This document shows positions 36,284 to 48,960 of a stretch of 64,000 nt of DNA, piece after piece. The stretch's first letter is position 1. Each line of letters starts with the position of its first letter. The notes below the pieces were generated by a model. That model searched no databases and was not told the origin of the DNA. It saw only the letters and a program-made list of their open reading frames with translations. Location of the stretch: assembly GCA_949775045.1 (NCBI GenBank), contig OX459101.1:16770180-16834179 (forward strand). The letters run 5' to 3'. The stretch is from Metridium senile. Its lineage: Eukaryota; Cnidaria; Anthozoa; Actiniaria; Metridiidae. The position numbers were made by a program, and so were the translations under genes.

Positions 36284-37108
36284 TTTTTGTTTTTAATTTC
36301 ATTTTTCATAATTTCACCGTAGGCCGTCGACGAGTACGAATACCAAAATAATCAGATTTAGTTTAGGAATTCTATCCGAATTGTTTAATGATAGTTGTTT
36401 ATGTTCATTTCTTTTGTAATAGGAATGTTAGGCAGTTGGTTACTCATTTAAGGCTATACACGCCTCGTGGGTTTATATTCTGATAAACTAACACTCATGT
36501 TCGTTTATTGAACACGATAAAAGCAGAGTTCCGGGCAAGTGTTAGCTTTAAATAGCATTTAAAAAAAATATATGTTTTCTTGTCTTACATAAACGAGATT
36601 TAATTTTAAGTGCTAGTAAAATAAATGATTTTGTGCATCCTTTGTTATATATTATTTGTTTTACTTACGTTTGAGGGCAACTTCCGTTGTTGTGACTACA
36701 TTCTGAATAAGTCGTATAGTTGTTTTTATCCAAAATATTGTTGATTCAACTCGTCTACATGTTTCAAAAACATTGACTGTGACCTCTGTAATCATGTAAA
36801 AGTTCAACGAAAAAAACAATTATAGTAGTACACAACAATGGTAATGTTTTCAAAATATTCCTATTAAACAAATTCAATTATACGTGTCTGAAATTTCTTG
36901 GAAAGTCATATTTGTGTATAATTTGTTCTTGCATACCGATCTTTTTGCATGCCGATCTTTTTTGCATACTGAGTTGTTGTGGAAAGTACAACTCGTTGGT
37001 GTTTTTTTTTTTCATTTAACTTCTGCGGTTTGTTTTGGCATCCCCCCTGCATTGACTAAGTGCCTGTTTCAGCAAGCCCTCTCTATGTGTTCAGTGTGAG
37101 GTTCAAAC

Positions 37109-37117
37109 TTATATAAC
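37109..37117 (+). promoter_or_regulatory. TATA-like box of gene D
   Basis: TTATATAAC lies 46 bases before the first gap-free ATG (37163). TCAGTTGC about 30 bases downstream is a plausible initiator. The same arrangement is present for gene C; gene E has TTATATCCC instead. Confidence 0.5.
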
Positions 37118-37162
37118 AAGGCTCTAGATCTGGGTTATCAGTTGCATACTGTTAATAACATC

Positions 37163-37978
37163 ATGGAATCAGCCATGGAGGAGCATCCTAAACGATCACG
37201 AAGTCTAACCTTTCCACTTCATATTCTTCACTTCTGTTTCTCGTTTGGACTTATTGTTGCCGTCGTTCACAACCAGCTTGTTAACAATACAAGGCTCGAG
37301 AAACTGGAGTCAAAGTGTGTATGTGAAGAGACACCGTTAACTGACACTGTAGCATTTGGGAAGAACAAGACAAACGCTCATATGGAGTTTGCATCTGGAA
37401 TCAGTCAGACTAAAACCTATTCAGTAGCGAAACGATATCTTGGGACTGATACTACTAGCAACACAACCAACCTTACCGAAGTTAAAAGAAATGATACTAT
37501 TGGTGTTGTAGTTAACTTTACAGAAACAAACCAATACAAGGAGATTGACATTAATGAGAAGACGATTAATGAAAGTAGTCCCGACAAAGTGGAATTGAAT
37601 TCAAATAACACAACTCAACCCACAAACATATACAACGCATCAGATATTGAAAATGTATCTGCACATCTTTCAACCACCACTAGCACAAGCGGTGCCGGAT
37701 TGAGTAATCCCAACAGTTCGTATGCAAATACCACTGAAAGCCAAATTCTAAACTTGCCACACAATAACACCTTGGCCGTGAATACATCGTTGTTTATTGA
37801 AACTAATCAAACAAAGGAATTATTAGGATCGGCTAATAACACAAAGGATTCCTCAGGGATAAAAAGGTCAGCAAATGCAAAGAACAGCTCTTGCGGTAAC
37901 TGCAGTTCTACTGTGAAAATCATCGAGGAAAATATAGACTTGGTTTCCTGTTTTGACCAGCTAAAGGTTATCTTAAAC
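37163..37978 (+). CDS. Gene D exon 1: tail, signal anchor, glycosylated stalk
   Basis: [14 protein letters not shown], then a hydrophobic anchor ([19 protein letters not shown]), then KCVCEE close to the membrane. The following about 200 residues are rich in Asn, Thr and Ser with more than a dozen N-X-S/T sequons, which indicates a mucin-like or heavily glycosylated stalk. It ends with SSCGNCSS and [14 protein letters not shown], cysteine blocks shared with C and E. Confidence 0.88.
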
Positions 37979-40900
37979 GTAAGTACAAACTTTTTAGTTA
38001 CTGCTTGATCATAACATTACACTCCTAAAATAATCTTTCTTAGCCTGCGATTTCGTTGCAGTCACTTGAGAATATAAAAATACTCAAAGGGACACCTTGT
38101 CCCCGGGCGCCAGGGCCCATTAGATCCCTAGCCCTATGTTTTGAAGATCATTTTTTTCTAATTGCTAATAATAGCTCTTATCGCAGTTGAGCACGTGAGT
38201 CAAACAAACCAGCGGTATCGCCATGAGCGTACCATGAAAACGAGGCTCTCGGGCCAACCTTTGCTTCGCTAGCAAAGAGTTTACTACAGATCAACACATC
38301 ATCGCATCGTTTTGATAAATATATTTGATATAGAATGTTATTTCTGCCTCCAAAATTATGATCAAACACTGCAGAGCTTTTGGATGTATGAACATATAAG
38401 TTCTAAAGTAGAATACAGGGGTTTATCATGGCATTTACTACAACTATCGAACAAGAAGTCACTCGCTGAATGACTCGTCAAAATAGTCGAGAGAACATTC
38501 CGGCTACCAAACATTCCTAGATTTAAAGCCAACATTTCCAATCTGAATGTTTTATTAAACTAATTGAAGAACCGAGAATCCATGAAAACCGCTAACTAGG
38601 CACAAACAACGTTCGTGTTAACAGTAGAAAAAGTTGAAAATAACATTGTTACCGGGCAATGCGTATTACAACATAAAAGTATTACAATTCAAGACAACTT
38701 CAACAAGAACTCTTCCTACCTCTGGGTCTCATCTTATAGAGTTCGATTCTTAGGTAAAAAAAAACAACAATATAGTCCTGACGAAACTCTAAAAAGTGAT
38801 TACATTTAGCTAGATGTAAGTCAATATTTCGTAGAGACGGAAGCTGTTGAGACTTACGATGAAAAGCTAGAACCTGCGATAACTACAGTTTAAGGAAGCC
38901 GATTAATTAAAAAAGAAATAAGAAGCAACAGAAGTATATCCTCGCTTCTGACAAATTATCTGGCCTCCAAGCAAGTGGATTAAAAAAGCATTCTGACTGC
39001 GTAAGTTGGCTTGGAAAGTAAGAATGTTGACGTATTTTGACGAGTCATTCAGCGATTGACTTCTTGTTCGATAACTGTAGTAAATGCCATGATTAACCAC
39101 TCTATTCTACTTTAGAACTTCAGTTAATGCATCCAAAGACTCTGAAGTGGTTGACCATAGTTGTGAAGAAAGAAATAACTTTCTATATCAAATATATTTA
39201 TCAAAAAGATGCGATGATGTGTTGATCTGTAGTAAACTAGCTAAGCAAAGCTTGGCCCGAGAGCCTCGTTTACATGTTACGCTCATGGTGATACCGCTGG
39301 TTTATTTGACTCACGTGCTCAACTGCAATAAGAGCTATTATCACCTTTCCATACTTCCAGCTTAGCATAATTTTTTAATGCTTTTTTACACAAGTTGGTC
39401 AAGCAAAGACAAATCCTGACATGTTTGACTTATAACTTGATCTTTGTATCCTTAGAACTATCTTGAGTCCGGAACAACAGTAGGAGATTGTAAAATATTT
39501 CAAGGTAAACATATAGATCAATGTCAACGTTGATATTCAATAAGAGAGGGCCTGCTGGGCGGTGCTTCCCTAGTGGAAGAGAGGATTTTAGAATGACCAT
39601 TATATTTGTCAACCTAGAGAGTGCATCATTTTATGCTGTTAAGTAGGCGAGAACCTTCAGCAGATCCCCAATAATTAAGAGCGGCTTTTACACTATGGGA
39701 TTTCAGTAAAGACTGAACAATTAATCAATATACTAATTAAGTATTACGATCTAGATTAATAATTATAATAATAATGTTGATACACGTATAAAGTAACATA
39801 TTATTTATCATTTATTTATCATTTATTTATTCACTATTTATTTATTCATTTATTATAATCGAATCAAGGTCCACAAGGTGAACGCGGCGAGAAGGGTTGT
39901 TCTGGAACATTCCTTGGTAAGTAGGAACAGGCTCCGCTAGGGTATCCTGCATTCCGCACTATATTTTCATTCAATTCACTTTCCCATGTCGTTGTATTTC
40001 TATTTCTTTTACATTTTCGCGTTATCACGACATTCAGGATGCAAAATCGCTCATCCCGTACAACCCAAGTCACGGCAATGACATAATCCTGTATATCACC
40101 AAAGTTTCTTCAGTTTCGACCGCGTTTCCTGGATGCAATTTAATTGTCTGAACCAAGTTGTTAGCTTTGTAGTTGTGTTATGATCTTCCTGGTTTGTGTA
40201 GTCTTGCAAAAAAAAAAAAAAACTGTTATAAATAGTGTTGCTTTCTGAAGTTTTCACATCCTGGACTCAGTGCTTTATGGCAGCTGTTTTTTGTTTCCCG
40301 AGAAAATCCTTCGAGACCCTGTTGGAACGTAGAGAACGACACAAGCTGGCATATCAAGTAATCTCTGACGACGTTTTTTTTTCTCTTTACAGCTGAACCA
40401 TTGTTCAGACCCAATCCTCAAACGCTTGTCTTTAACGAGGGAAATATCGCTGTCGTGACATGTGCTGCAGTAGCCAACCCTCCAGCACAAATCACGTGGT
40501 ACCGTGACAATATGCTGATAAACGAGCAGCGTGACAGTACGTCTTACACTATTGAGAATCGTGACATCACGCCTCAAGGTAATCAATGATAGTTATAATC
40601 AATCACTTATCTCAATATCTGACTATTTGGTCCATTACAATGGTATCTATAACCTACAGCCCATTGGGAAATATTTATGTTCTTTACCCAATCAGATATC
40701 GTGTTATATCATAAATAATTCATAACTGTATTGAACCATCTTTCAAAACAACCCTTGATGCCTTATAGATACTTGACCAACTTCTGACGTCATATCATTG
40801 TAAACTAGAGACATACCACGGTAAACTATAGAAAATTTCTTAACCATAGGTTTTTGTTTCTGTTTTAGCCACTGCGCGAGCCAAGTATTGCCCTAGTGAA

Positions 40901-43900
40901 ATTCCACATCCTGTTGTACAAAGTACCTTGATAATAAACAAATCAAACGGTTCAGATACAGGGGCATATACCTGTATGGCACGTAATTTCCTTGGTACAA
41001 CAAGTTTCAACATATATATGCTTGTACAAGGTGAGTATAACTACAGAAGTACAACCATAAAACTAGTTGCCATTTCTGAGAAACTTTCTATGTTTCACTA
41101 ATAGTTCATGTGCAGCTTACGACAATCCCATCAAACATCACGGTCGTGCAAGGTGAAGATGCATTGCTAAGCTGCCGAGCCTTTGGTGTGCCACGCCCAA
41201 CTATCACGTGGTACAGAAAAGATGAGGGACCAATGCCAGTGCAGCACAGCGTTGCCATGGGAGATTTACATATTAAGAATATAAGTAAAGAAGAAGAAGG
41301 CACCTTTGTTTGCCAGGCTGAAAATGTTCTGGGATCAAAAACCATTGAGGCTACTGTTACAGTTAATGGTATGTTCTTCACGATACCTGAGTGGCTAACA
41401 CAATTTCTTTCTGTTTGACAAATATACATTTCTAAATAAAGTTTAATTGTTATTTCTTTGTTTTCAGTTTTCCCTGAGATAACATCGTTTGTCGACCACG
41501 TGATAACAGTAAATGAGAGTAATAGCCTTGTTCTGCCCTGCAATGCCACAGGGTACCCGGTTCCTCAAATACGATGGACAAAAACGAACGATCCCCTTCC
41601 AGTTGGTCGATATTATTTTGATTCTCAAGTGTTGAATATAACAAACGTGACGTACGAGGATGAAGGAGAGTACATATGTACAGCTAACAATACCGCTGGT
41701 CTGTTCAATAGGAGTGTCCAGGTCTTGGTGCAAGGTATATACCTATATTTCAAAAATTTCAAGTTTTTCACCTTAAAGCTAGAAAGCTGAGAACGACAAA
41801 GAATATGGGTAGATACCTTTTGCAGGCTTCAGGATATTAATTTTAATCGCTATTTATGTTTCAAAATATTTTACCAGTCACTGTTCCAGCTCTTGCGAGC
41901 TTTCAAAACCTTAACTTTATGTCAAAAGACTGTATTTGAGTAACACAAAACGTTTTCCATGACCATTTGCTGTCCCGGCGTACTTCGGTTTTAGTGACTA
42001 ACTTTTTTGAAATAGGTATATCTTATGGTCCAAAGATACTTACGCAAATTTTGTATACCAGAAAGTAAGATGTGTGTTGATAAATATTTGAAATGGAAAA
42101 CATATATATCGTTTGTAATTCACACACATATATTACTAGATTATTACACAATCTAGATTTTATATGGGATTGCCACTACAACAAGTGGCACGTAATTATT
42201 TGTTTAATTGTTTTCAGCACTTGAAATTAGATGGTTAACGGTATAATGAATAATAGAGAATATGGAATGAGAATTATGATTTATATGTTAACAAATAATG
42301 CAATAAGTATTGAGTATTTGGAGCGAACTTAAGGGGTGCGACGTACCATTTCTTTTAGAGCTTCAGTGTTTTAGGTGGACAATAATGTTAATGGCATTGG
42401 CAATATAGAGACTGATAATGTAATAAATTAAAGTATGACAACAATTCAAAATTGTGTACAGTAGCCTAAGGGGCGACTTCAAAATAAAAGGCGACAAAAT
42501 TATCGACTATTGGCCTTTTTTCATATCGAGCAAGGGACTGGGTCCGAGTGTGAAAAACTAGTTTAATTATGGTTCCAGAAAAAATAACCCTGTCTCATGG
42601 GAGAGTAACAAAATATAAGCTTATTGACCAACTCAAGTATATGTTTTCAATGAAATACGCTGTGGATGTTAATATCAATGTCCTTAATTTTTTAGTCTTG
42701 ATTTTAGGATGTCACGTGGTAAATGACGTCATAATAGCAAGAAAATACCTCGCGACCCCATTTTTAAAGGAAAAAAGAAATTCCTTATCCATCCAAACTA
42801 GTCACGTGACCACCCTTAGTTCAAAATTACAAATTAAGGATGAGCACCAGTCCGAGATCTAACAATGTACCAAGTTTTATAAAAATCAGATGAGTTTTGT
42901 GGCAATGACAAATAAAATCGTTTTTTCGTGAAACACGGCTAAAACCAGGCCTTAACATATTCGAGAAGTTTCAGAGCGTTTGGCTGAAAAGAACAAAAAT
43001 TATTAGCATCCAAACTCTGCCAAAATTAGAGATAAATGTTAATGTTTTCCAAAACGTCCTTCAAAATCATACATTCTTTGTATTTTCGAAAATAATTAAT
43101 ATACCATAATTTCGTTGTAATTTGCACAAACTTGTTCAAACTTTCAATTCTTACTAATTTGTATTTGTTCTTTCGTGTGAAGGTGTTTATTTTTAAATTA
43201 AATTAATTTTGAGAAACTTGGTTCCAGTCCCTTGCTCGATATGAAAAAGGCTAATTACACTGTTCACTCCGTAAGACACAAATATTTAGAATAAACTTAA
43301 TAACACAAGACAATATTTAAGTATTATTACATTTTTAAAAAAAGTAACAAAGCACTAATTTAAAAATCCGAGACACAGTTCTGGAATTTTACATTTGTAG
43401 ACTCGATCAAATAATACATTTAATTGGTTTAGGAACCGCCGATGTATTTTTGATTTTGAGTAATGGATGTAAGAAAAGCGCAACAACGACACCATTGAAA
43501 CCGAAAAATTACCTGATTCTTTTTTTAAGAATACTAATATATTCTATATATTGCTAGCATATATGTAAAGCTGTTCGCAATTAAAAAATTTTTTGAGGCA
43601 GTCATCTTGATGTAACCCTCAAATACCCCATATATGGTATCAAAACTCCTAGTTTGTTTATCTGAATATCCTGGTGCATGGGACATTCCAACTCATTTAT
43701 CTCAAGCTCAAAAAGTTGAGTTTCTGCAAATAATTATACATCTATATATAAATCACGAAAAAATATTATTTTTTAAATATATTTGTGTGTTATTTTTCAG
43801 TTGCTCCAAAGGTTATCCAGAGACCAAAAACAACAGAATTTGGGTACCTAATGAGAACAAAACTTCTTGAATTCAAAGTATTTTCGTTTCCTGAGGCCAT

Positions 43901-45692
43901 TGTGACCTGGATCAGACCCTACTGGGACAGTAAAATACATGGTAGATTTCGACAGGAAAATGGCAGCCTTGTCATAGATAATGTTCAGTACAAGGATGCT
44001 GGTTTTTACCAAGCAATTGCCAGGGATTTACTGGGCGAGGTTAGGGTGTCGACATTTTTGGTTGTGCGAGAAGTTATTGGTAAGTATTCCTTTTCTTCTG
44101 ACTCGTAAAATTATATACACTAAAGCAAAAACTAAATCAAAATCTAAAAGCAACTAGTAAACCCACCAAGCAACCAACGAACTAACCAACGAACCAACGA
44201 ACCAACAAACCAACGAACCAGCCAACGAACCAACCAACCATTCAACCAATCAACCAAACAACCAAGCAACCAAGCAACCAATCAGCCAAGCAACCAAGCA
44301 AACAAGCACAACAAATGAATACAAGTAAACAAGTAAATAACCTTACAAACTCACAGACAGACAAAACAAATAAAAAACATGTTTAATTTATAATTAACAA
44401 ACCAAACAAACTTTTAAATCAAAATTTAAACAGCCGAACAAAAGAACACAAGAACCAACAAGCAAGCATGCAAATATGACGTGTCTCTCTAGAAAATAAT
44501 CTGATTTATATATTCTTAAATATTCTTTTTATAAAGTTCCCCAATTTACAATCAAACCAAAAGAGGTCATGCCTTATTCTGATGGACAAACCGTTTCATT
44601 GACGTGTAGCACTATTGGAGTTCCAGTTCCCACGGTCACTTGGAGAAACCAAGATGAAAAAGAAGTGACATTTGGGGAAAAAGGAAAAAGTACTTTGATA
44701 ATCAATAGCATTACCGCGGCGCACCGTGGACGGTATACATGTACCGCATATAATGACTTCGGTAAAGATGAAACGACGGTCTATTTAATACACACATCTT
44801 CTGGTGAGTAGCATTTTTGCAATGAGATACAAATAATAGAAAAATAGTTTAAAAAAAAAACATTCAGAAAACTGTTTTATTTGTTGTTTAATTTGTACTA
44901 ACTTTGAAAATAGATACCTTGCATTGTGTCAGAGCAATATTATTATTTCCAGACGTTGGCATACTACCCATTCCACAATATTGTCTGTTGTTATATCATA
45001 CTTATATATAACGCTCCATTTAGGAGGTGTACATGGAAAGGGGAGGGGGAGGGGTCCTCAGCACCCCAACACCCTAACACCGCAAAAAAAAAAAAGGAAA
45101 ACATTTCAACATCACCGCATCACAATATCTCTCACCAAACACTACGAACACCACAGCTTTAAAATTTACCACGCACCGCAGCTTTGGAAAAGCAAACACC
45201 GCACACCGAAGTCATTTACATCACCACAACACCGCACTTTGAGAATTCTTTCACCGCAACACCGCAAAATATATTCATCAACACCACACCAACACAAAAT
45301 TAATATTTATTACATATTATGATAAAACAAACAAATGTCTTAGCTTCCACTTTTATTATTAAAATTACATAATTATTTGCCCCCAAGGGATTCGCCTTGC
45401 TGGATCGTCCAATCCTTACGAAGGTCGCGTAGAAATAAACAAAAATGGATACTGGAGAACAGTCTGCGGACAATACTGGACCACAGCATATGGAAAAATT
45501 ACCTGTAAACAGCTTGGGTTTAGTACTGCATCATCGATTTCTAAAAGCGCTAATTATGGTCAAGGAAACGGCCAAATTGCGCGGTTAAGTTGCAATGGAT
45601 ATGAAAGCAGGCTGCAGGATTGCATTACCCCTTCATATCGATATTATGGGAATTGTGGCCATCAATATGACGCAGGTGTCAAATGCAGATAA
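37163..45692 (+). CDS. Gene D: intact type II membrane protein, collagen - 5 Ig - SRCR
   Basis: Ten exons: 37163-37978, 39456-39504, 39869-39916, 40393-40578, 40869-41030, 41105-41368, 41468-41734, 43801-44079, 44537-44803 and 45388-45692. They sum to 2643 bases, 881 codons with stop, with no frame break and GT-AG at every intron. Order: tail of about 20 residues, anchor, Asn/Thr-rich stalk to about residue 272, linker, four Gly-X-Y triplets ([13 protein letters not shown]), Ig1 (two exons), Ig2, Ig3, Ig4 (no disulfide cysteines), Ig5 and SRCR. All joins after exon 2 are phase 1. It should be displayed on the cell surface, C-terminus outward, possibly as a trimer (inference from collagen and flanking cysteines). 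Neighbours: broken gene C head to head, gene E downstream. Start choice: ATG 37163; the next in-frame ATG (37175) aligns with the start of gene B. Confidence 0.88.
38166..39344. mobile_element. Foldback element, about 1.2 kb, arms about 330 bp
   Basis: AATAGCTCTTATCGCAGTTG AGCACGTGAGTCAAA at the left is mirrored at the right (TTTGACTCACGTGCTCAACT GCAATAAGAGCTATT). Homology between the arms goes on for about 330 bases with indels. It lies in the first intron of gene D. The same intron in gene C lacks it, leaving an empty site around 31835-31845. Confidence 0.88.
39869..39916 (+). CDS. Gene D collagen microexon
   Basis: Forty-eight bases, phase 1 to 1: [16 protein letters not shown]. Four Gly-X-Y triplets with the K/E/R pattern typical of collagen helices. 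Identical in E (56785-56832) except the last residue; absent from gene C. Confidence 0.85.
40393..41734 (+). CDS. Gene D Ig1-Ig3 exons
   Basis: Exons 40393-40578 and 40869-41030 form Ig1 ([26 protein letters not shown], plus the extra CPSE cysteine). 41105-41368 is Ig2 ([23 protein letters not shown]). 41468-41734 is Ig3 ([26 protein letters not shown]). Each has both disulfide cysteines and the tryptophan. Introns between Ig1 and Ig3 are only 74 and 99 bases. Confidence 0.9.
42512..43252. mobile_element. TIR element, about 740 bp, in gene D
   Basis: GGCCTTTTTTCATATCGAGC AAGGGACTGG at the left is mirrored at the right (CCAGTCCCTTGCTCGATATG AAAAAGGC). A partial copy is at the homologous place in gene E (60361-60612), so insertion predates the D/E duplication. 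Confidence 0.8.
43801..44079 (+). CDS. Gene D Ig4 (no disulfide cysteines)
   Basis: [20 protein letters not shown] and [16 protein letters not shown]: tryptophan kept, both cysteine positions replaced. Almost identical to gene A 1111-1389. Confidence 0.87.
44537..44803 (+). CDS. Gene D Ig5
   Basis: [20 protein letters not shown] and [15 protein letters not shown] with both cysteines. Nearly identical to A 1851-2114. Confidence 0.88.
45388..45692 (+). CDS. Gene D terminal exon: SRCR domain
   Basis: [64 protein letters not shown], stop TAA. Six cysteines as in gene A. The segment between cysteines 4 and 5 (TPSYRYYGN) differs from A (SDLSNTYPYNSYQR) in sequence and length, while the rest is conserved. 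Confidence 0.9.
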
Positions 45693-45875
45693 ACGCGTTT
45701 TTGTTAGAGAAATACGTTTTGCCCTTTTTAGGACCGACTGTGATCGGTGTTTATTCAAAACATTAATTTTTACCTGTTTTCCTATATGTACTATATTCAT
45801 AAAGAAAAACTATTGATTATTTCATTTTTAATGTGTATAATACCTGTAACTGAGGGCAAGGAAATTTGATTTATT

Positions 45876-46062
45876 ACTGCGGCTTTCCACTTTCTGCGAA
45901 CTCAGACATTCCCACGGCTTATTGTGTAACAAGTTCTTAGCTGCTGTCAATCAAAACTGATTAGTCGGTACCTTTTAAATCTTTGATTGACGGCAGCTAA
46001 AAACGTATTTCACAACGAGCCCTTGAAATGTCTGAGTTCGCAGAAAGTCGAAAACCGCGGTA
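45876..46062. mobile_element. Hairpin MITE, about 187 bp, TA-flanked
   Basis: CTGCGGCTTTCCACTTTCTG CGAACTCAGACATT is mirrored at the right (AATGTCTGAGTTCGCAGAAA GTCGAAAACCGCGG). The homologous site downstream of gene A (near 3242) is empty. Confidence 0.82.
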
Positions 46063-46089
46063 AACTATTTCATGCTTTTAAATTACACC

Positions 46090-47039
46090 TTAAGGTAGTA
46101 CCGGATACTTGCTACTGCGCATCCATTTCGCGCATCTCGTTTTCCATCATTTATTTGCGTTTTTTTTTAAATTTATCTAAATAATATTTTAATTTGAATC
46201 CTTATCTATAACTTAAGAAAGTATTATGTCATTTCATGCAACTTTGGAGGTAACATGGGACATTTTTCGAAACATGCTCAGATTTTCACTACCTGACAAG
46301 GTCGCTGTTTTGTCTCAAAACAACAAATTTACAACTTTGTAAAAATGAATAGATAAAATATGATTTTGACGTCTTTAGTCGCAAAACTAATACAAAATAG
46401 GTTTTAGGGTTTCTGGAGATGACAAGGATAATTTGACAAGTTTCAAGCAGATGTTTAAAGTACTAGAACCCAGTCCCGCGCGGACCGTTGCCGTGTTTTT
46501 TTTTAACAAAAAAATGGATTCGGTCGCTTATAACTCGCCTATTAGTACGGGGACCCCCATTTTTTTTCTTTTTATTCAAGACTGCATTTACTACTCTTAC
46601 GATTTAGAATAAAAAATAAAATATTCATTGATTGGATTTTCTGAAATTTTACAAATGGTACAAGTCTATACACATGTAGTGTGCGTAATTGGAGTATAAT
46701 TGTGCTTCTATGGCTCACTTATACCCATATTTGGAAATGATTCAATGATTTTTATGACAGGAAATGTTAGATAACCCTTAGATCTATCGTTTGATATAAT
46801 ATTATACTTTTCCTAGCAGAATACGTTCGCATTCTCTTGACTGCTTTCAATAGGTACTTTTGAGCAAATCACCGCAAATTATTGCAAAAACCTACTTTTA
46901 CTATATCTTATAACTCTATAACCAATACGGTGACCCCAATTTTTTTTCACGTTTTTTGACTTGCCTAACAATGATCTATAAATGACAGGATTTATAAAAA
47001 AATTCATTGAAGAAATCCAAGTATCCGGTACTACCTTAA
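46090..47039. mobile_element. TTAA-flanked element, about 0.95 kb (piggyBac-like MITE)
   Basis: TTAA at 46090-46093 and 47036-47039 bound perfect inverted ends GGTAGTACCGGATACTTG. The gene A flank lacks it and reads CACCTAATTGCAAG at the site. TTAA target duplication is the hallmark of piggyBac-type transposition. No transposase is recognisable. Confidence 0.85.
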
Positions 47040-47849
47040 TGCAAGAACGTTGTCCTAACGTTTGTAATTTAGTTGGAAAGGAATTAGAAAAAAAGAAAAT
47101 AAGATCACTGGAAGTTCTGTTCACATGTGACAACATTCTTGCAATTGTGTGTATATGAAAAATTCGAAAGACTATTGATAATCTTATACTTGTAACTCCG
47201 GGCAAGATATTTTGATTCATTAAACTATGTTACTTTATAATAACGCTGTCTAATTTTCAAAATTGACTAGTTATTTTTAGTTTTCAAAATAAACGTACAT
47301 GCATGTTTTGTCTTCGACAATTGCTTCTCAACAAATAACTCACATGGCTCAATATATATTTTCAAGTCATCTATACTATTATCTTTCAATGGTATTATGC
47401 ATAGCAATATTGCTCATGGCACATCTTTCGCCGTAAGCTTTCAAATACAACCCACCATCTTGTTTTTTACCCCGAGCTGATCCCACAATGCATTGCGCAA
47501 GATATGCGTTAACGTAAAGCTTTGGAATGATATTAGATTGCAACTAATGGACAAATATCATGAACAATTTGTCTTAGTATACTGTTAATAAAAAATTGCA
47601 TTTACGAGAATTGTCCACAGCATACATAAACGTGTACATACATAATTTATTGATCCCGTTTTCATATTTTACACTGCACTTTCATATATACTGCACAGAT
47701 ACCATTTTTACGTTGACCTGAAGTTAATGTAGTTTATTGTTCCCATGCTTTGCGATAAAAATAGAAGGAAATAAATAAATACTTTATAACAAACAAAATA
47801 TAGAAGTAAAGGAAGAAAAAAAAAGTTGGAAAGAAAGATGGAAAGGGGC

Positions 47850-47867
47850 GGGGGGGGGGGGGGGGGG
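47850..47867 (+). repeat. Poly-G tract, 18 bases
   Basis: Eighteen G preceded by GGGGC and followed by TAGGGGG. Confidence 0.95.
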
Positions 47868-48663
47868 TAGGGGGACGAATAAAAAATATGTATACTAAGC
47901 ATTAATGTAAGAAAAACAGAATGAAAAATAAAAAAGCAAATGTTATCTAGTTACCTACAGCGATGAGGTCTATATTTACGAGCTAGCACACCTTCCACAG
48001 TGTAACCTGCGATATTGTAGTGCAGGTTAAACACTCTATTTCCCGAAAATAATTAAATAAATGTACACAATTTATGTTGCTAAACATGCACGTCTATTTT
48101 AAAAAAAGTGTTGTCGTGTTCAAAACACAAACAATACTTTAAAGCTGTTGAGAATACCAAGAGGTGTTATCACAGGAACCCCTAATGGCAATCAATAGTT
48201 ATTGAAATCGCAGTAAAAAATCGCTCGCATGCAATTATTCGCCGCTTGGGTTCCCTGTGTTGACAAGCGCTCATTATGTCGTTGTTGGACTTCCTATGGC
48301 CGCCCGAATATCCTTGCATTGCAAATAGTCTGCCCTGTGTGATGTAATAAATATGTGACATATTACTAGACTCTAGAGAGTTTACAAATGCCGACAAATA
48401 AACGTTTTGAATTCGTCAATCGACATCTAACCATAGCAACCGGAAAAGGTTACCACAGGAAGCCCAACTGAAGCGCAACTAAAAAAAATCACTTAAACAT
48501 CCATTTACTATTCCATTATTTATATTATAGATTGATTAGGGATCCCTGTGGAATAATGCATGGGTAGCGACATGTTATAACATATGCATGAGATTTGAAA
48601 CAAAACTAGACGCTCTGTGAGCGATTACTCGGGCTACTGAACAGAAGGGATTCTGAGGGATTG

Positions 48664-48819
48664 AAATAGCTGTTATTACAGTTATATGCAAATGATTTTG
48701 AACAATGGGTTGAAGTTGAGGCTTTCGGGCGAAAACAATAGGTTTACCCGAAAGCCTCGATTTGAATCCATTGTTTGAAATCATTTGCATATAACTGTAA
48801 TAACTAATAACAGCTATTC
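48664..48819. mobile_element. Hairpin MITE, about 156 bp
   Basis: AATAGCTGTTATTACAGTTA TATGCAAATGATTT pairs with the inverted right arm; an inner GAGGCTTTCGGG/CCCGAAAGCCTC pair closes the loop. Confidence 0.8.
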
Positions 48820-48856
48820 ATAATGTATCATACATAGATGATACACAATACATATA

Positions 48857-48960
48857 CAGTTGTACCTCTATTAAGCGGTCACCCATTAAGTGGTCACCCT
48901 CTATTAGGCGGTCAGAATAAAAAGCTCCAAATCTATTCCTATATACCTATTCTATACCTC
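48857..48960 (+). mobile_element. Possible pogo/Tigger-like transposon end
   Basis: CAGTTGTACCTCTATTAAGC GGTCACC followed by two diverged repeats of the same phrase resembles the terminal repeat of Tigger-type elements. Only one end was found. Confidence 0.4.

Larger units (their letters stand above)
32880..37105. other. Head-to-head intergenic region between C and D
   Basis: The outer about 180 bases at each end are inverted copies (promoters of C and D). Between them are the uncertain small gene, unremarkable AT-rich DNA (34400-35150), a minisatellite and a hairpin MITE. Nothing recognisable is at 36300-36950. Confidence 0.6.
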
